Shown: piece after piece, positions 17,735 to 27,284 of the stretch | Layout of the letters: the number at the start of each line of letters is the position of its first letter | Position numbering within the stretch: the first letter of the stretch is position 1 | DNA from: Pirellulales bacterium | GTDB lineage: Bacteria; Planctomycetota; Planctomycetia; Pirellulales; Thermoguttaceae | DNA: 64,000 nucleotides | Direction of reading: 5' to 3' | Assembly: GCA_016935315.1 (NCBI GenBank) | Contig: JAFGRD010000005.1 | Span: forward strand, 1 to 64,000 | The notes under the pieces: model-generated | Seen by the model: only the letters and a program-made list of their open reading frames with translations | Database searches by the model: none | Told to the model about the DNA's origin: nothing | Translations under genes and position numbers: made by a program

Positions 17735-19009
17735 ATGCTAGACCGCAAGTTCATTGTCGAAAACGCCGAGCTCGTCCAACAGAACTGCGTCCACCGCGGC
17801 GTCGGCGTCGATGTGGCCCGGTTCGTCGAGCTGGAGAGCCGACGCCGCGCCATGCAGGCCGAAATCGAGCAACTCCACCGGCAGGCCAACCTGGTCTCGA
17901 AGTCGATCGGCAAGGCCAAGGACCAGGCCGAGCGCAACGCCCGCAAGGAAGAGGGGCGTCTGCTGCGCGAGCAGACGGCCGAGCTGCGGACGAAGCTGGA
18001 AGAGCTCGCCTCGGAGCTGGACGCGATTCACCGGGCGATTCCCAACGTCACGCACCCCGACGCCCCGATCGGGGCCGACGACAAGGCCAACCTCGAGCTT
18101 GCACGGGGGCAAACGCCCCGGCCGAAGCTCGACTTCCAGCCGCTGGACCACGTCGAGCTGGCCGAGAAGCTCGACCTGGTCGACTTCGAGGCGGGCGCCC
18201 GGGTGGCGGGCCACGGTTTCTACTTTCTGAAGAACGACGCCGTGCTGCTGGAGCTGGCGCTGCAGCACTACGCCCTGCAGGTGCTCGGGGCCGAGGGGTT
18301 CATACCCACGACCACGCCCGACCTGGCGCGAAACGAGATTCTCGAAGGCATCGGCTTCAACCCCCGCGGGCCGGAAACGCAAATCTACAGCATCGAGAAC
18401 ACCGACCTGAGCCTGGTGGCCACGGCCGAGATCACGCTCGGCGGTCTGCTGGCCGCCCAGATCGTCGACGCCGAGGACTTGCCGATTAAACTGTGCGGCG
18501 TCAGCCATTGTTTCCGCACCGAGGCGGGCGCCCACGGCCGGGCAACCCGCGGTCTGTATCGCGTCCACCAGTTCACCAAGATCGAGATGTTCGCCTACAC
18601 CCTGCCCGGCGAAAGCGACGCAATGCTCGACCATTTGCGGGCGTTGGAGTGCAGGCTGTTCGACGGGCTGGGGATTCCCTATCGCGTGGTGGACACGGCC
18701 ACCGGCGACCTGGGCGGCCCGGCCTATCGCAAGTTCGATCTCGAGGCCTGGATGCCCGGCCGGGGCGAATACGGCGAGGTGACCAGCACGTCGAACTGCA
18801 CCGACTACCAGGCCCGGCGGCTGAACATCCGCTACAAGGTCAAGGGCGAGAAGGGCACCGCGTTTCTGCACACGCTCAACGGCACGGCCATCGCCATCAG
18901 CCGGGCCGTGATCGCCATCCTGGAAAACTACCAGCAGGCCGACGGCTCGGTCGTCGTGCCCGAGGTGTTGCGGCCGCTGATGGGCAAAGAGCGGATCGAG
19001 CCGAGGTAA
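17735..19009 (+). CDS. serS: Seryl-tRNA synthetase
   Basis: 424 aa from ATG 17735 (MLDRKFIVENAELVQQN), the usual family start. The N-terminal long coiled-coil arm spans about residues 25-100. Class II motif 2 is VSHCFRTEAGAHGRATRGLYRVHQF and motif 3 is NGTAIAISRAVIAILENYQ, with the serine-binding TAEI. It charges tRNA-Ser, and Sec tRNA where present. It is convergent with glmM, 32 bp apart. Full length and intact. Confidence 0.96.
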   Translation: MLDRKFIVENAELVQQNCVHRGVGVDVARFVELESRRRAMQAEIEQLHRQANLVSKSIGKAKDQAERNARKEEGRLLREQTAELRTKLEELASELDAIHRAIPNVTHPDAPIGADDKANLELARGQTPRPKLDFQPLDHVELAEKLDLVDFEAGARVAGHGFYFLKNDAVLLELALQHYALQVLGAEGFIPTTTPDLARNEILEGIGFNPRGPETQIYSIENTDLSLVATAEITLGGLLAAQIVDAEDLPIKLCGVSHCFRTEAGAHGRATRGLYRVHQFTKIEMFAYTLPGESDAMLDHLRALECRLFDGLGIPYRVVDTATGDLGGPAYRKFDLEAWMPGRGEYGEVTSTSNCTDYQARRLNIRYKVKGEKGTAFLHTLNGTAIAISRAVIAILENYQQADGSVVVPEVLRPLMGKERIEPR

Positions 19010-19041
19010 TGGCCGCCTCTTCTCCGGGGCCAGGTAACACT

Positions 19042-20391
19042 TCAGCCGCCCATCCGCTGCAAGACGGCGGCCGCCTGCTCGCACAGCCCGCCGGCCTCCT
19101 GCCGGGTTGCCGCCTCGGCCACGGCGCGGACGATCGGCTCGGTGTTGCTGGCGCGGACCAGCAGCCAGCGGCCGGGCCAATCCAGCCGCAGGCCGTCCAG
19201 CCGATCCGCTTCGGCGGCGGCGAAGTGTTTTTCCAGGGCGTCCAGCGCGGCGGGCACCTGCTGCGGGGCCAGCGCGATCTTCGTCTTGACGATCTCGTAG
19301 CGCGGCAGCTCGTCGGCCAGTTGGCTGATCTTCATTTCGCGGGCGGCCATGGCGTCGAGCAGTTGGGCCATGCCCACGAAGCTGTCGCGGACCAGACCCA
19401 CGCGGGGATCGATCGGGCCGCCGTTGCCCTCGCCGCCAAAGACCGCGTCGCGCAAGAGCATCTCGTCGACCACGTTGGCCTCGCCCACCGCCGAACGATA
19501 GCAGGCGACCCCGTGCCGCGCGGCCAGGTCTTCGGTCATGCGGCTGCTGCTGCAATTGGTGACCACCGGGCCCTTCTGCCGGCGGAGCACGTGGTCGACG
19601 CACATCGCCAGCGTGTACTCCTCGCCCAGGTAGCGCCCCGACTCGTCGATCACGGCCAGCCGGTCGGCGTCGGGGTCCTGGCAAAAGCCGATCTCGGCGC
19701 CGGCCTGGCCGACGGCCGCCAGCACGCCGCTGAGATTCTCGGCGGTCGGCTCGGGCGGATGGGCAAACTGGCCGTTGGGCGGCTCGCCGAGGACGGTCAC
19801 GCGGCAGCCGAGCTCCTCGAGCAGTTTCCGCCCCAACACGCTGCCGGCCCCATGGTTGGCGTCCAGCAACACGCGGAACTGCCGGCTGCGAATCCGCGGG
19901 AGGTTGACGGTAGCCAATACGGCCTTGAGATGGGCCGAGGTGGAATCGGTACACTCGTAGCCACAGCCAAGCTGGTCGTGCGAAACCCAGGCGATCGGGG
20001 CCGTGCGGTAGTGTTCCAGCACGTCGCGGCCCGGCCCGGCGGGAATCACGCGGCCGTCGTAGGAGAAGAGCTTCAGCCCGTTGTACTGGGCCGGATTGTG
20101 GCTGGCGGAGATCTGGATCCCGCCGGCTGCGCGGACCTCGCGGATCAGCACGCCGGTGGTGGGCGTAGCGGCCACGCCGGCGTCGGCCGTATCGCGCCCG
20201 ACGGCCTGCAAGCCGGCCTCCAGCGCGGCGGCCAGCATTTCGCCCGAGGCCCGGCCGTCGCGGGTGATCAGGAACGTGCCCGACGGGGCAAAGGCCGAAA
20301 AGGCGGCCGCATAGCGAACGGCCACCTCGGGCGTGAGTGTCTCGCCGATGATTCCCCGCAATCCCGAGACGCTGATGATCGGTTCCGCCAT
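19042..20391 (-). CDS. glmM: Phosphoglucosamine mutase
   Basis: 449 aa. Four alpha-D-phosphohexomutase motifs are present: the phospho-serine loop ISASHNPAQYNG, the metal loop CQDPDADRLAVI, the sugar loop GGEGNGG and the phosphate loop RASNTEP. MAEPIISVSGLRGIIG is a typical GlmM start. It converts glucosamine-6-phosphate to glucosamine-1-phosphate for UDP-GlcNAc and cell-wall synthesis. A dual phosphomannomutase role cannot be excluded from sequence alone. It shares its strand with the hypothetical gene upstream, about 100 bp away. Confidence 0.88.
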   Translation of the reverse strand: MAEPIISVSGLRGIIGETLTPEVAVRYAAAFSAFAPSGTFLITRDGRASGEMLAAALEAGLQAVGRDTADAGVAATPTTGVLIREVRAAGGIQISASHNPAQYNGLKLFSYDGRVIPAGPGRDVLEHYRTAPIAWVSHDQLGCGYECTDSTSAHLKAVLATVNLPRIRSRQFRVLLDANHGAGSVLGRKLLEELGCRVTVLGEPPNGQFAHPPEPTAENLSGVLAAVGQAGAEIGFCQDPDADRLAVIDESGRYLGEEYTLAMCVDHVLRRQKGPVVTNCSSSRMTEDLAARHGVACYRSAVGEANVVDEMLLRDAVFGGEGNGGPIDPRVGLVRDSFVGMAQLLDAMAAREMKISQLADELPRYEIVKTKIALAPQQVPAALDALEKHFAAAEADRLDGLRLDWPGRWLLVRASNTEPIVRAVAEAATRQEAGGLCEQAAAVLQRMGG

Positions 20392-20492
20392 GGTGCCGGT
20401 GAGGTCCTTTTCTGCAGGAGAAGACGCCGAAATGCCGCAGTCTGGCAGCGAAGAAGTATAGTACGGGGCGTGGCCGGTCGCAAGCGGCTTCT

Positions 20493-21881
20493 CTACGGGA
20501 GTGCCGGCATATCCTCTTTCTCGGACGTGCGACGCTGGAAGGGAAACACCCAGTCCGGGTCGCCGCTCTCGTCGCCTTCGCCGCCGTTGTCCACGCCGTC
20601 TTTGCCGACGCTGTAGATGATGTATTGACCCTCGCGCACCGCGTAGCGCAGCGGCAGCCCGTCGAAAGGATCGGCGGGGACCTCCGGCAAGTACTCGGGC
20701 ACAAGCTTCGCCAGCGATTCGGGCAGCCGGCCGTGGGCACGGCGGAATCGCTCGACGGCGATCATCACATCGCTGGCGCGCCGGGTGGCCGCGCCGCGGG
20801 CCGCCGCGTTGACGACCGTGCTATGGGCCGGCACGAGCGACGCGGCCATGATGCGGCCGGGGGCCGCCAACGGCGATCTGCCGCCGGTCTCCTGCTGAAG
20901 ATCCTGGCCGATTTGCTCCATCTGTTTTCGGGCTTGGGGCAAGGGCGATTTCGTGGCCGCCACGATCCGCCGCATGTAGCCGAGGTAGTAGGCCAGATTG
21001 TCGTCGACCAGGAAGCGAGGCAACGAGACGGGAAGTTCGGCACCCGCGGACGCCGGGCCTTCGATCGCCTGGATTCCCATCACCCGCTCGCCGATTATCG
21101 CCCGTTGCAGGCCGTCGCTATCGTCGATGGCCCGCAGGCGGGCCTGCAATCGGTCCAGGTCTTCCTCGGAGAATCCGGCGGTCGGCAGTTGGCGATGAAA
21201 CACTTCATGGCCCATACCTTCGAGGGCCAGGCGGATCAGTTGCGAGATCAACAGCGGCTCCTGCTTCAGGGAATCGGCCAGGGCCAGAATGGCTTCGATC
21301 GACAGGGCGGCTCCGTGGGCGTCGCCCCGGTGGGCCCGGACATGGGCCTCCAGCGCCAGCATCCGGGACGCGGCTCGTAGCGCCTGGATGTCATCGAGCC
21401 GCGCGTTGAAGCCCTGCGAGAAATCGATCGGATAGCGGGCGGGCCGGTCGGCCTCAGCCGCTTCGTGAAGCTGCTGCAAGGGCCGGGCGTATTGCCCCAG
21501 GAAATCGTCGGCGGCCTGCAGTTCGGGCCAGGGCTGGCCGGGCGGCGGGATTTCACCTTCGCCATCGCCGACGATGGGGAGATTGCCTGCCGCCGCGGTA
21601 AACGCCTCGCCCCGCAACGGCAAGGCCCCTTGCAGCCACCACTGGGCCATCTCCTGCTCGTCGTCGGTGCGCTCGTAGAAGAGCTCCAGTTCCTCGGCCG
21701 AGGTGGGTTCCCCGGCCTGGCGAGCCAAGGCCAGCTCCGCCTGGGCCCGGCGGGCCGCACCGCGCGACCAGGTGAAAAACACCACGGCAGCTACCAACAC
21801 CAAGATCACGACGGCAACCACCAGGCAGCCCCCACAGCCCAGGCACCCCCACGCAGATTTCGATCGTTCTTTGGCCGACAT
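20493..21881 (-). CDS. Planctomycete membrane-anchored protein, unknown function
   Basis: 462 aa. An N-terminal single transmembrane helix (CLGCGGCLVVAVVILVLVAAVVFF) precedes a mainly helical body. The C-terminal 80 residues have the pseudopilin-like pattern RFRRAHGRLPESLAKLVPEYLPEVPADPFDGLPLRY, then YIIYSVGKDGVDNGG, seen in many planctomycete proteins related to the type II secretion G-like C-terminal motif. No catalytic motif is recognised. It is upstream of glmM on the same strand. Confidence 0.75.
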   Translation of the reverse strand: MSAKERSKSAWGCLGCGGCLVVAVVILVLVAAVVFFTWSRGAARRAQAELALARQAGEPTSAEELELFYERTDDEQEMAQWWLQGALPLRGEAFTAAAGNLPIVGDGEGEIPPPGQPWPELQAADDFLGQYARPLQQLHEAAEADRPARYPIDFSQGFNARLDDIQALRAASRMLALEAHVRAHRGDAHGAALSIEAILALADSLKQEPLLISQLIRLALEGMGHEVFHRQLPTAGFSEEDLDRLQARLRAIDDSDGLQRAIIGERVMGIQAIEGPASAGAELPVSLPRFLVDDNLAYYLGYMRRIVAATKSPLPQARKQMEQIGQDLQQETGGRSPLAAPGRIMAASLVPAHSTVVNAAARGAATRRASDVMIAVERFRRAHGRLPESLAKLVPEYLPEVPADPFDGLPLRYAVREGQYIIYSVGKDGVDNGGEGDESGDPDWVFPFQRRTSEKEDMPALP

Positions 21882-21911
21882 GCGAGAACCTCCGTCTCAG
21901 ATTGGAAACCC

Positions 21912-22017
21912 TATTGACGCTTGCGCGGTCAATGCACGAGGGCGACCAACGGGAGCCCGATTTTTTTTCCGGCCTCCCGTTGATCGGCCTGGATCATCCA
22001 CAATGCAAACATCAATA
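21912..22017 (+). repeat. ~105-bp palindromic repeat (family R), copy 1
   Basis: The ends ATTGACGCTTGC and GCAAACATCAAT are imperfect terminal inverted repeats. Inside, GACCAACGGGAG pairs with CTCCCGTTGATC around a T-rich loop. It sits between the purF-like stop and the next start. Confidence 0.8.
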
Positions 22018-22031
22018 GACTTGACCGGCCG

Positions 22032-23495
22032 CTAACGCGGATGCACGCGCAGGCCTTCCTGTTCCGCGGTTGCGGCGCGACCAGGACAAGTGGCGCAGGC
22101 CTCCGCGCCGTCCCAGCAGTACGTACAAAGTCTCTCCTTCGGCAGGCCGATCGCCGCGACCAGGTCGTCGAGCTTCTGGTACTTCAGCGAGCTGAGGCCC
22201 AAGCGCTGTCGAACCCGCTCGACCATGGCCTGATAGCGGTCCGAGGCGGCGTCGGCGTACTCGTCCAGGTGGTCATCGTCGTCGCCGAGCTCCTTGATCG
22301 CCTTGCGGCAGGCCAGGTCGAGCACCGACTTGGAGCGGGAGAAGTTCAGGAACTTGCAGCCGTGAATCAGCGGGGGACAGGCCGGCCGCATATGGACCGC
22401 CTCGGCGCCGCAGTCGTAGAGCCGCTGGATCGTGTCCTTCAGTTGCGTGCCGCGAACGATCGAGTCTTCGCAAAACAGCAGCCGCCGCCCGCGGATCAAC
22501 TCGGGAATCGGCACCAGCTTCATCCGCGCCACCAGGTCGCGGACCCGCTGGTCTTGCGGCATGAAGCTCCGCGGCCAGGTGGGCGTGTACTTGACGAACG
22601 GGCGGCCGTAAGGGACGCCGGCCTCGTTGGCGTAGCCGATGGCGTGCCCGGTTCCCGAGTCGGGAATGCCGGCGACCATGTCGATAACGACGTCGTCGCC
22701 GGCGGCCAGGGCCGCGCCGCAGCGGTTGCGGACCAGTTCGACGTTGACCCCCTCGTAGTGCGACGCCGGGTAGCCGTAGTAGACCCAAAGGAACGAGCAG
22801 ATCTGCATCTGCTCGCCGGGCGGCAGGAGCGTCTCCACCTCGTCGGCGGTGATCCGCACGACCTCGCCCGGCCCCAGGTGGCGCTCGACCTCGTAGCCGA
22901 GGTTGGGCAAGGCGCAGGTTTCGAGCGTCACCGCGTGGGCGTCGGGCTTGCGGCCGAGGACCAGGGGCGTGCGGCCCAGCCGGTCGCGGGCGGCGTAGAT
23001 GCTGCGGCCGGTCAGCAACAGCATCGAGCACGAACCCTCGATGCGCTCTTGGGCATGCCGAATGCCCTCCTCGAAGGTGCTTTCGCGGTTGATCAGCGTG
23101 GCGACCAGTTCGGTCGGGTTGACGGCGTCGCCGCTCATTTCGGAGAAATGGGCCGTTCGGCTGTAGAAGATCTCGGCGGCCAGGGCGTCGAGGTTTTCGA
23201 TGCGCCCCACGGTCACCAGGGCGTAGGTGCCCAGGTGCGAGCCGATGATCAGCGGCTGATCTTCGTAGTCGCTGATCACGCCGATCCCGATCGAGCCGTG
23301 CAGCTTGCCCAGGTCGTCTTCAAACTTGCTGCGGAACTGGGCGTTGGTGATGTCCTTGATGAACCGCGTCAGGCCGCGTCCGTTCATGACGGCCATGCCG
23401 CCGCGCACGGTGCCCAGATGCGAGTGATAGTCGGTGCCGTAGAAGAGATCGGCGACACAATCCTTTTTGGAAGCGACTCCATAGAGACCGCCCAT
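22032..23495 (-). CDS. PurF-like amidophosphoribosyltransferase paralogue lacking the N-terminal nucleophile
   Basis: 487 aa. The N-terminal half has the Ntn amidotransferase fold pattern (TDYHSHLGTVRGGMAVMNG; RIEGSCSMLLLTGRSIYAARDRLGRTPLVLG). The PRTase half carries VIDMVAGIPDSGTGHAIGYANEAGVPY and the PRPP loop LLFCEDSIVRGTQLKDT. True PurF begins with Met-Cys, the Cys being the glutaminase nucleophile; this protein begins MGGLYGVASKKDC, so that residue is absent. C-terminal cysteines (CTYCWDGAEACATC) could bind metal. It starts 18 bp after the carB stop on the same strand. A paralogue using ammonia, or with another role, is likely; it is unlikely to be the cell's only PurF. Confidence 0.85.
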   Translation of the reverse strand: MGGLYGVASKKDCVADLFYGTDYHSHLGTVRGGMAVMNGRGLTRFIKDITNAQFRSKFEDDLGKLHGSIGIGVISDYEDQPLIIGSHLGTYALVTVGRIENLDALAAEIFYSRTAHFSEMSGDAVNPTELVATLINRESTFEEGIRHAQERIEGSCSMLLLTGRSIYAARDRLGRTPLVLGRKPDAHAVTLETCALPNLGYEVERHLGPGEVVRITADEVETLLPPGEQMQICSFLWVYYGYPASHYEGVNVELVRNRCGAALAAGDDVVIDMVAGIPDSGTGHAIGYANEAGVPYGRPFVKYTPTWPRSFMPQDQRVRDLVARMKLVPIPELIRGRRLLFCEDSIVRGTQLKDTIQRLYDCGAEAVHMRPACPPLIHGCKFLNFSRSKSVLDLACRKAIKELGDDDDHLDEYADAASDRYQAMVERVRQRLGLSSLKYQKLDDLVAAIGLPKERLCTYCWDGAEACATCPGRAATAEQEGLRVHPR

Positions 23496-23513
23496 GTTCG
23501 TTCCTCCTGATGA

Positions 23514-26500
23514 CTACTTGATGTCGGCGTGGTATGCCTGTAGGCTCTTGACGCGTTCGCGGTCCGCGCGATAGGCGGCGATGCCCTTGGCGGCGGCCAC
23601 GGCGGCGGCCAGCGTGGTCACGTAGGGGACCCTGCACTTGATGGCCGTCTGGCGGATATAGGCGTCGTCGGCCTTGCTGGCTTTGCCCCGCGGGGTGTTG
23701 ACCACCAGTTGGATCACGCCGTCGATGATGGCGTCGGCGATGTTGGGGCGCCCCTCGCGCATCTTCACGATCGGCTCCGACGGGATGCCGTTCTCGGCAA
23801 GGAAGGCCTGCGTGCCCTTGGTAGCGAGGATCCGGAAGCCCAGCTCGGCGAAGCGGCGTGCGACTTCCTGGACGGCCGGCTTGTCCCGGTCGGCCACGGT
23901 AATCAGCACGGTTCCCTCCAGCGGCAAGGGCAGCCCGGTGGCTTCCTGGGCCTTGTAGAAGGCCAGGCCAAAGGAATTGGCCATGCCCAGCACCTCGCCG
24001 GTGCTGCGCATTTCCGGCCCCAGCACCGGGTCGACCTCGTGGTACATATTGAAGGGGAAGACGGCCTCCTTGACGCCGAAGTGGGGAAAGGTCTTTCGCC
24101 CCAACCCCAACTCGGAGAGCTTCTTGCCGAGCATCACCTGGGCGGCAATCCGGGCCATGGGGATGTTGCAGACTTTGGAGACCAGCGGCACGGTGCGGCT
24201 GGCACGAGGATTGGCTTCGAGGATATAGACCGTGTCCCGATAGATCGCGTACTGGATATTCATCAGCCCCACCACGTTCAGCTCGATGGCGATCTTGCGG
24301 TTGTATTGAAAGATCGTGTCGATGTGCTTCGGCGAGAGGCTGATGGGCGGAATCACGCAGGCCGAATCGCCCGAATGGACGCCGGCCAGCTCGATGTGCT
24401 CCATGATGGCGGGCACGAAGGCGTCTTCGCCGTCGGCGATGGCGTCGGCTTCCACTTCGATGGCGTTTTCCAGGAACTTGTCGATGAGGATCGGACGCTC
24501 GGGCGAGACGTCGACCGCGGCGGTCACGTAACGCTTGAGCATCCGCTCGTCGTGGACGACTTGCATCGCCCGGCCGCCGAGCACGAACGAGGGTCGCACC
24601 ATCAGCGGGTAGCCGATCTCGTTGGCGATTTGGATGGCTTCCTCGAGGTTGCTGGCCATGCCGGATTCCGGCTGGGGGATGCCCAGCTTCCGCATGATCT
24701 GCCGGAAACGATCGCGGTCTTCGGCCAGCTCGATGGCTTCGTGCGAGGTGCCCAGGATCTTCACACCCGCCTCGGCCAGCTCGGCCGCGATGTTCAGCGG
24801 CGTCTGACCGCCGAACTGCACGATCACGCCTTCGGGCTTCTCCTTCCGGTAGATGCTCAGCACGTCCTCGACGGTCAGCGGCTCGAAATAGAGCTTGTTC
24901 GACGTGTCGTAGTCGGTGGAGACCGTTTCCGGGTTGCAGTTGACCATGATCGACTCGATCCCTTCGTCGCGCAGGGCGAAGGCCGCGTGGACGCAGCAGT
25001 AGTCGAACTCGATCCCCTGCCCGATGCGGTTGGGACCGCCGCCGAGGACCATCACTTTGCGGTGGGGGGAGGTTTCCGTCGCGTCGGGCGCGTTGTAGGT
25101 CGAATAGTAGTAGGCGGCGTTTTCCACGCCGCTGACCGGCACCGCGTGCCAGCCCTCGACGACGCCCAGCTTGGTGCGCCGCTGGCGAATCGCCTTCTCC
25201 GGCACGCCCAGCAGCTTCGCCAGATACCGATCGGCGAAGCCGTCCTTCTTGGCGCGCGCCAACAGCTCGTCGGGCAACGTGCCGCCGCGGTGTTTGAGGA
25301 TTTCTTCTTCCAGCTCGACCAGCTCCTTCATCTGCTGGATGAACCAGGGCTTGATATAGGTCTGCTCATAGAGGGTTTGCACGTCGGCGCCTTTGCGGAG
25401 CGCCTCGTACATGATGAACTGCCGCTCCGAGGAGGGCTCGGACAACAGGCTCATCAGCTCCTCCAGCGGGCGCTGGTGGAAGTCCTTGGCGAATCCCAGA
25501 CCATACCGCCCGATCTCCAGCGAGCGGATCGCCTTCTGGAAGGCCTCCTTGTAGGTCTTGCCGAGGCTCATGGCTTCGCCGACCGCCCGCATCTGCGTCC
25601 CCAGCTTGTCTTCCAGCCCCTCGAACTTCTCGAAGGCCCAGCGGGCGAATTTCACCACCACGTAGTCGCCCGACGGCGTGTACTTCTCCAGCGTGCCGTC
25701 GCGCCAGTAGGGGATTTCGTCCATGGTCAGCCCGCCCGCCAACAGCGACGAGACGTAGGCAATCGGGAAACCGGTCGCCTTCGACGCCAGCGCCGAAGAG
25801 CGCGAGGTCCGCGGGTTGATTTCGATGACGACCACGCGGCCGGTTTCCGGGTCGTGGGCGAACTGGATGTTCGTGCCGCCGATGACTTCAATCGCCTCGA
25901 CGATGTCGTAGGAGTGTTGCTGCAGCCGCTGCTGGAGCTTCTCGTCGATGGTGAGCATCGGGGCGGTGCAGTAGGAGTCGCCGGTGTGGACGCCCATCGC
26001 GTCGACGTTCTCGATGAAGCAGACGGTGATCATCTGGTTCTTGGCGTCGCGGACGACCTCCAGCTCGAGCTCCTCCCAACCAAGCACCGACTCTTCGACG
26101 AGAACCTGTCCGACGAGGCTGGCGGAGAGCCCCCGGGCAGCGACCTTGCGGAACTCCTCCATGTTGTAGACCAGGCCGCCGCCCGTTCCGCCCATGGTGT
26201 AGGCCGGCCGGATCACACAGGGCAGGCCGATCTCTTCGACGACCTCTTCGGCTTCCTCCAGACTGTTGGCAATCTGGCTGCGAGGCATCTCGATGCCGAG
26301 GCGATTCATGGTGTCCTTGAACGCCTGGCGGTCCTCGCCGCGTTTGATGGCGTCGACCTGGACCCCGATGACCCGGACTCCGTGTTTTTCGAGCACCCCC
26401 GAGCGGGCTAATTCCGAGGAGAGGTTCAATCCCGACTGGCCGCCGAGATTCGGCAACAAGGCGTCCGGCTTCTCCTGCTCGACGATCTCCGTCATTGCTC

Positions 26501-26714
26501 GCAGGTTCAGCGGCTCGATGTAAGTCGCGTCGGCCATGCCGGGGTCGGTCATGATCGTGGCCGGGTTGGAATTGGCCAGCACGATCTGGTAGCCCAGACT
26601 CCGCAACGCCTTACACGCTTGGGTACCCGAGTAGTCGAACTCACACGCCTGGCCGATCACGATCGGCCCGGAACCGATGATCATTACTTTCTGAATGTCG
26701 TCACGTTTTGGCAC
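23514..26714 (-). CDS. carB: Carbamoyl-phosphate synthase large subunit
   Basis: 1066 aa from GTG 26714 (PKRDDIQKVMIIGSGPIVIGQ), with GGAG 9-12 bases upstream; the frame stays open further upstream, but that part is not family-like. It has two ATP-grasp halves: the first with PAYTMGGTGGG and EINPRTSRSSALASKATG, the second with RPSFVLGGRAM and EANPRASRTVPLVSK. An oligomerisation domain lies between, and a C-terminal MGS-like allosteric domain starts near residue 940. It makes carbamoyl phosphate for arginine and pyrimidine synthesis. carA is not in the window. A CTGTATACAG palindrome (26728-26737) abuts the ribosome-binding site. Confidence 0.96.
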   Translation of the reverse strand: MPKRDDIQKVMIIGSGPIVIGQACEFDYSGTQACKALRSLGYQIVLANSNPATIMTDPGMADATYIEPLNLRAMTEIVEQEKPDALLPNLGGQSGLNLSSELARSGVLEKHGVRVIGVQVDAIKRGEDRQAFKDTMNRLGIEMPRSQIANSLEEAEEVVEEIGLPCVIRPAYTMGGTGGGLVYNMEEFRKVAARGLSASLVGQVLVEESVLGWEELELEVVRDAKNQMITVCFIENVDAMGVHTGDSYCTAPMLTIDEKLQQRLQQHSYDIVEAIEVIGGTNIQFAHDPETGRVVVIEINPRTSRSSALASKATGFPIAYVSSLLAGGLTMDEIPYWRDGTLEKYTPSGDYVVVKFARWAFEKFEGLEDKLGTQMRAVGEAMSLGKTYKEAFQKAIRSLEIGRYGLGFAKDFHQRPLEELMSLLSEPSSERQFIMYEALRKGADVQTLYEQTYIKPWFIQQMKELVELEEEILKHRGGTLPDELLARAKKDGFADRYLAKLLGVPEKAIRQRRTKLGVVEGWHAVPVSGVENAAYYYSTYNAPDATETSPHRKVMVLGGGPNRIGQGIEFDYCCVHAAFALRDEGIESIMVNCNPETVSTDYDTSNKLYFEPLTVEDVLSIYRKEKPEGVIVQFGGQTPLNIAAELAEAGVKILGTSHEAIELAEDRDRFRQIMRKLGIPQPESGMASNLEEAIQIANEIGYPLMVRPSFVLGGRAMQVVHDERMLKRYVTAAVDVSPERPILIDKFLENAIEVEADAIADGEDAFVPAIMEHIELAGVHSGDSACVIPPISLSPKHIDTIFQYNRKIAIELNVVGLMNIQYAIYRDTVYILEANPRASRTVPLVSKVCNIPMARIAAQVMLGKKLSELGLGRKTFPHFGVKEAVFPFNMYHEVDPVLGPEMRSTGEVLGMANSFGLAFYKAQEATGLPLPLEGTVLITVADRDKPAVQEVARRFAELGFRILATKGTQAFLAENGIPSEPIVKMREGRPNIADAIIDGVIQLVVNTPRGKASKADDAYIRQTAIKCRVPYVTTLAAAVAAAKGIAAYRADRERVKSLQAYHADIK

Positions 26715-27284
26715 GGTCGCAGGGCTCCTGTATACAGTTACGGAGATTCCCACCGTCAGCCGGCGGGAGGATGAAGCTCCAGCAGCAGAATCCGCCGAAC
26801 CGGGCGCCACCGGGAGCAAGCGGCACGCGGAACACCGGCGAAAGGGGGGCGACGGGCCGATGCGCACTCATGCAGTAACTCCCTGATTCCGAAGCAGTTA
26901 CGGCTTCCCGCCGTGGTCGAAGACTCCGGGGTCACTCGCCGCTTGGCCCATCGTCGTGGAAAGACCGATTCACAGTACCAGCAAAGCTAGCAGAACCGGT
27001 GGCGTCTGGGAACCGGTGCCGGGAGCGTTTTTCCCGCTGGTGCGCAGATTCCAGTCGGATTTCGGGTATACAAAGTGCGGTTTGTACGCCTTTTATTGAC
27101 GTTTGCACAGTCAATGCGCGAGGGCGACCAACGGGAGTCCGGTGTTTCCGGCCTCCCGTTGGCCGGCCTTGGTCATTTTCAATGCGAACATCCATCACGG
27201 TCTGCCTCTTTGATGAAGACATCTTGACAGTTCTGAGAGACATCTGATCTCGGGTTCTCTTCGGCTGGGAGTGACGCTGGTTCG
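26715..27284. other. 570-bp intergenic region between divergent carB and the polysaccharide pair
   Basis: It contains the carB leader with the CTGTATACAG palindrome and family R copy 2 (27093-27196). I see no further gene and no clear promoter. Confidence 0.5.
27093..27196 (+). repeat. ~105-bp palindromic repeat (family R), copy 2
   Basis: The left arm TTATTGACGTTTGCACAGTC, inner GACCAACGGGAG/CTCCCGTTGGCC hairpin and right arm AATGCGAACATCCAT match copy 1 in order. It lies upstream of the membrane-fusion-like gene. Confidence 0.8.

Noticed and set aside
17738-20740. 1000-codon minus-strand frame across serS and glmM
   Set aside because: Overlaps intact serS and glmM with clear motifs; no domain seen in the frame itself.
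23709-26411. 900-codon plus-strand frame opposite carB
   Set aside because: Antisense shadow of carB, whose ATP-grasp motifs are continuous on the minus strand.
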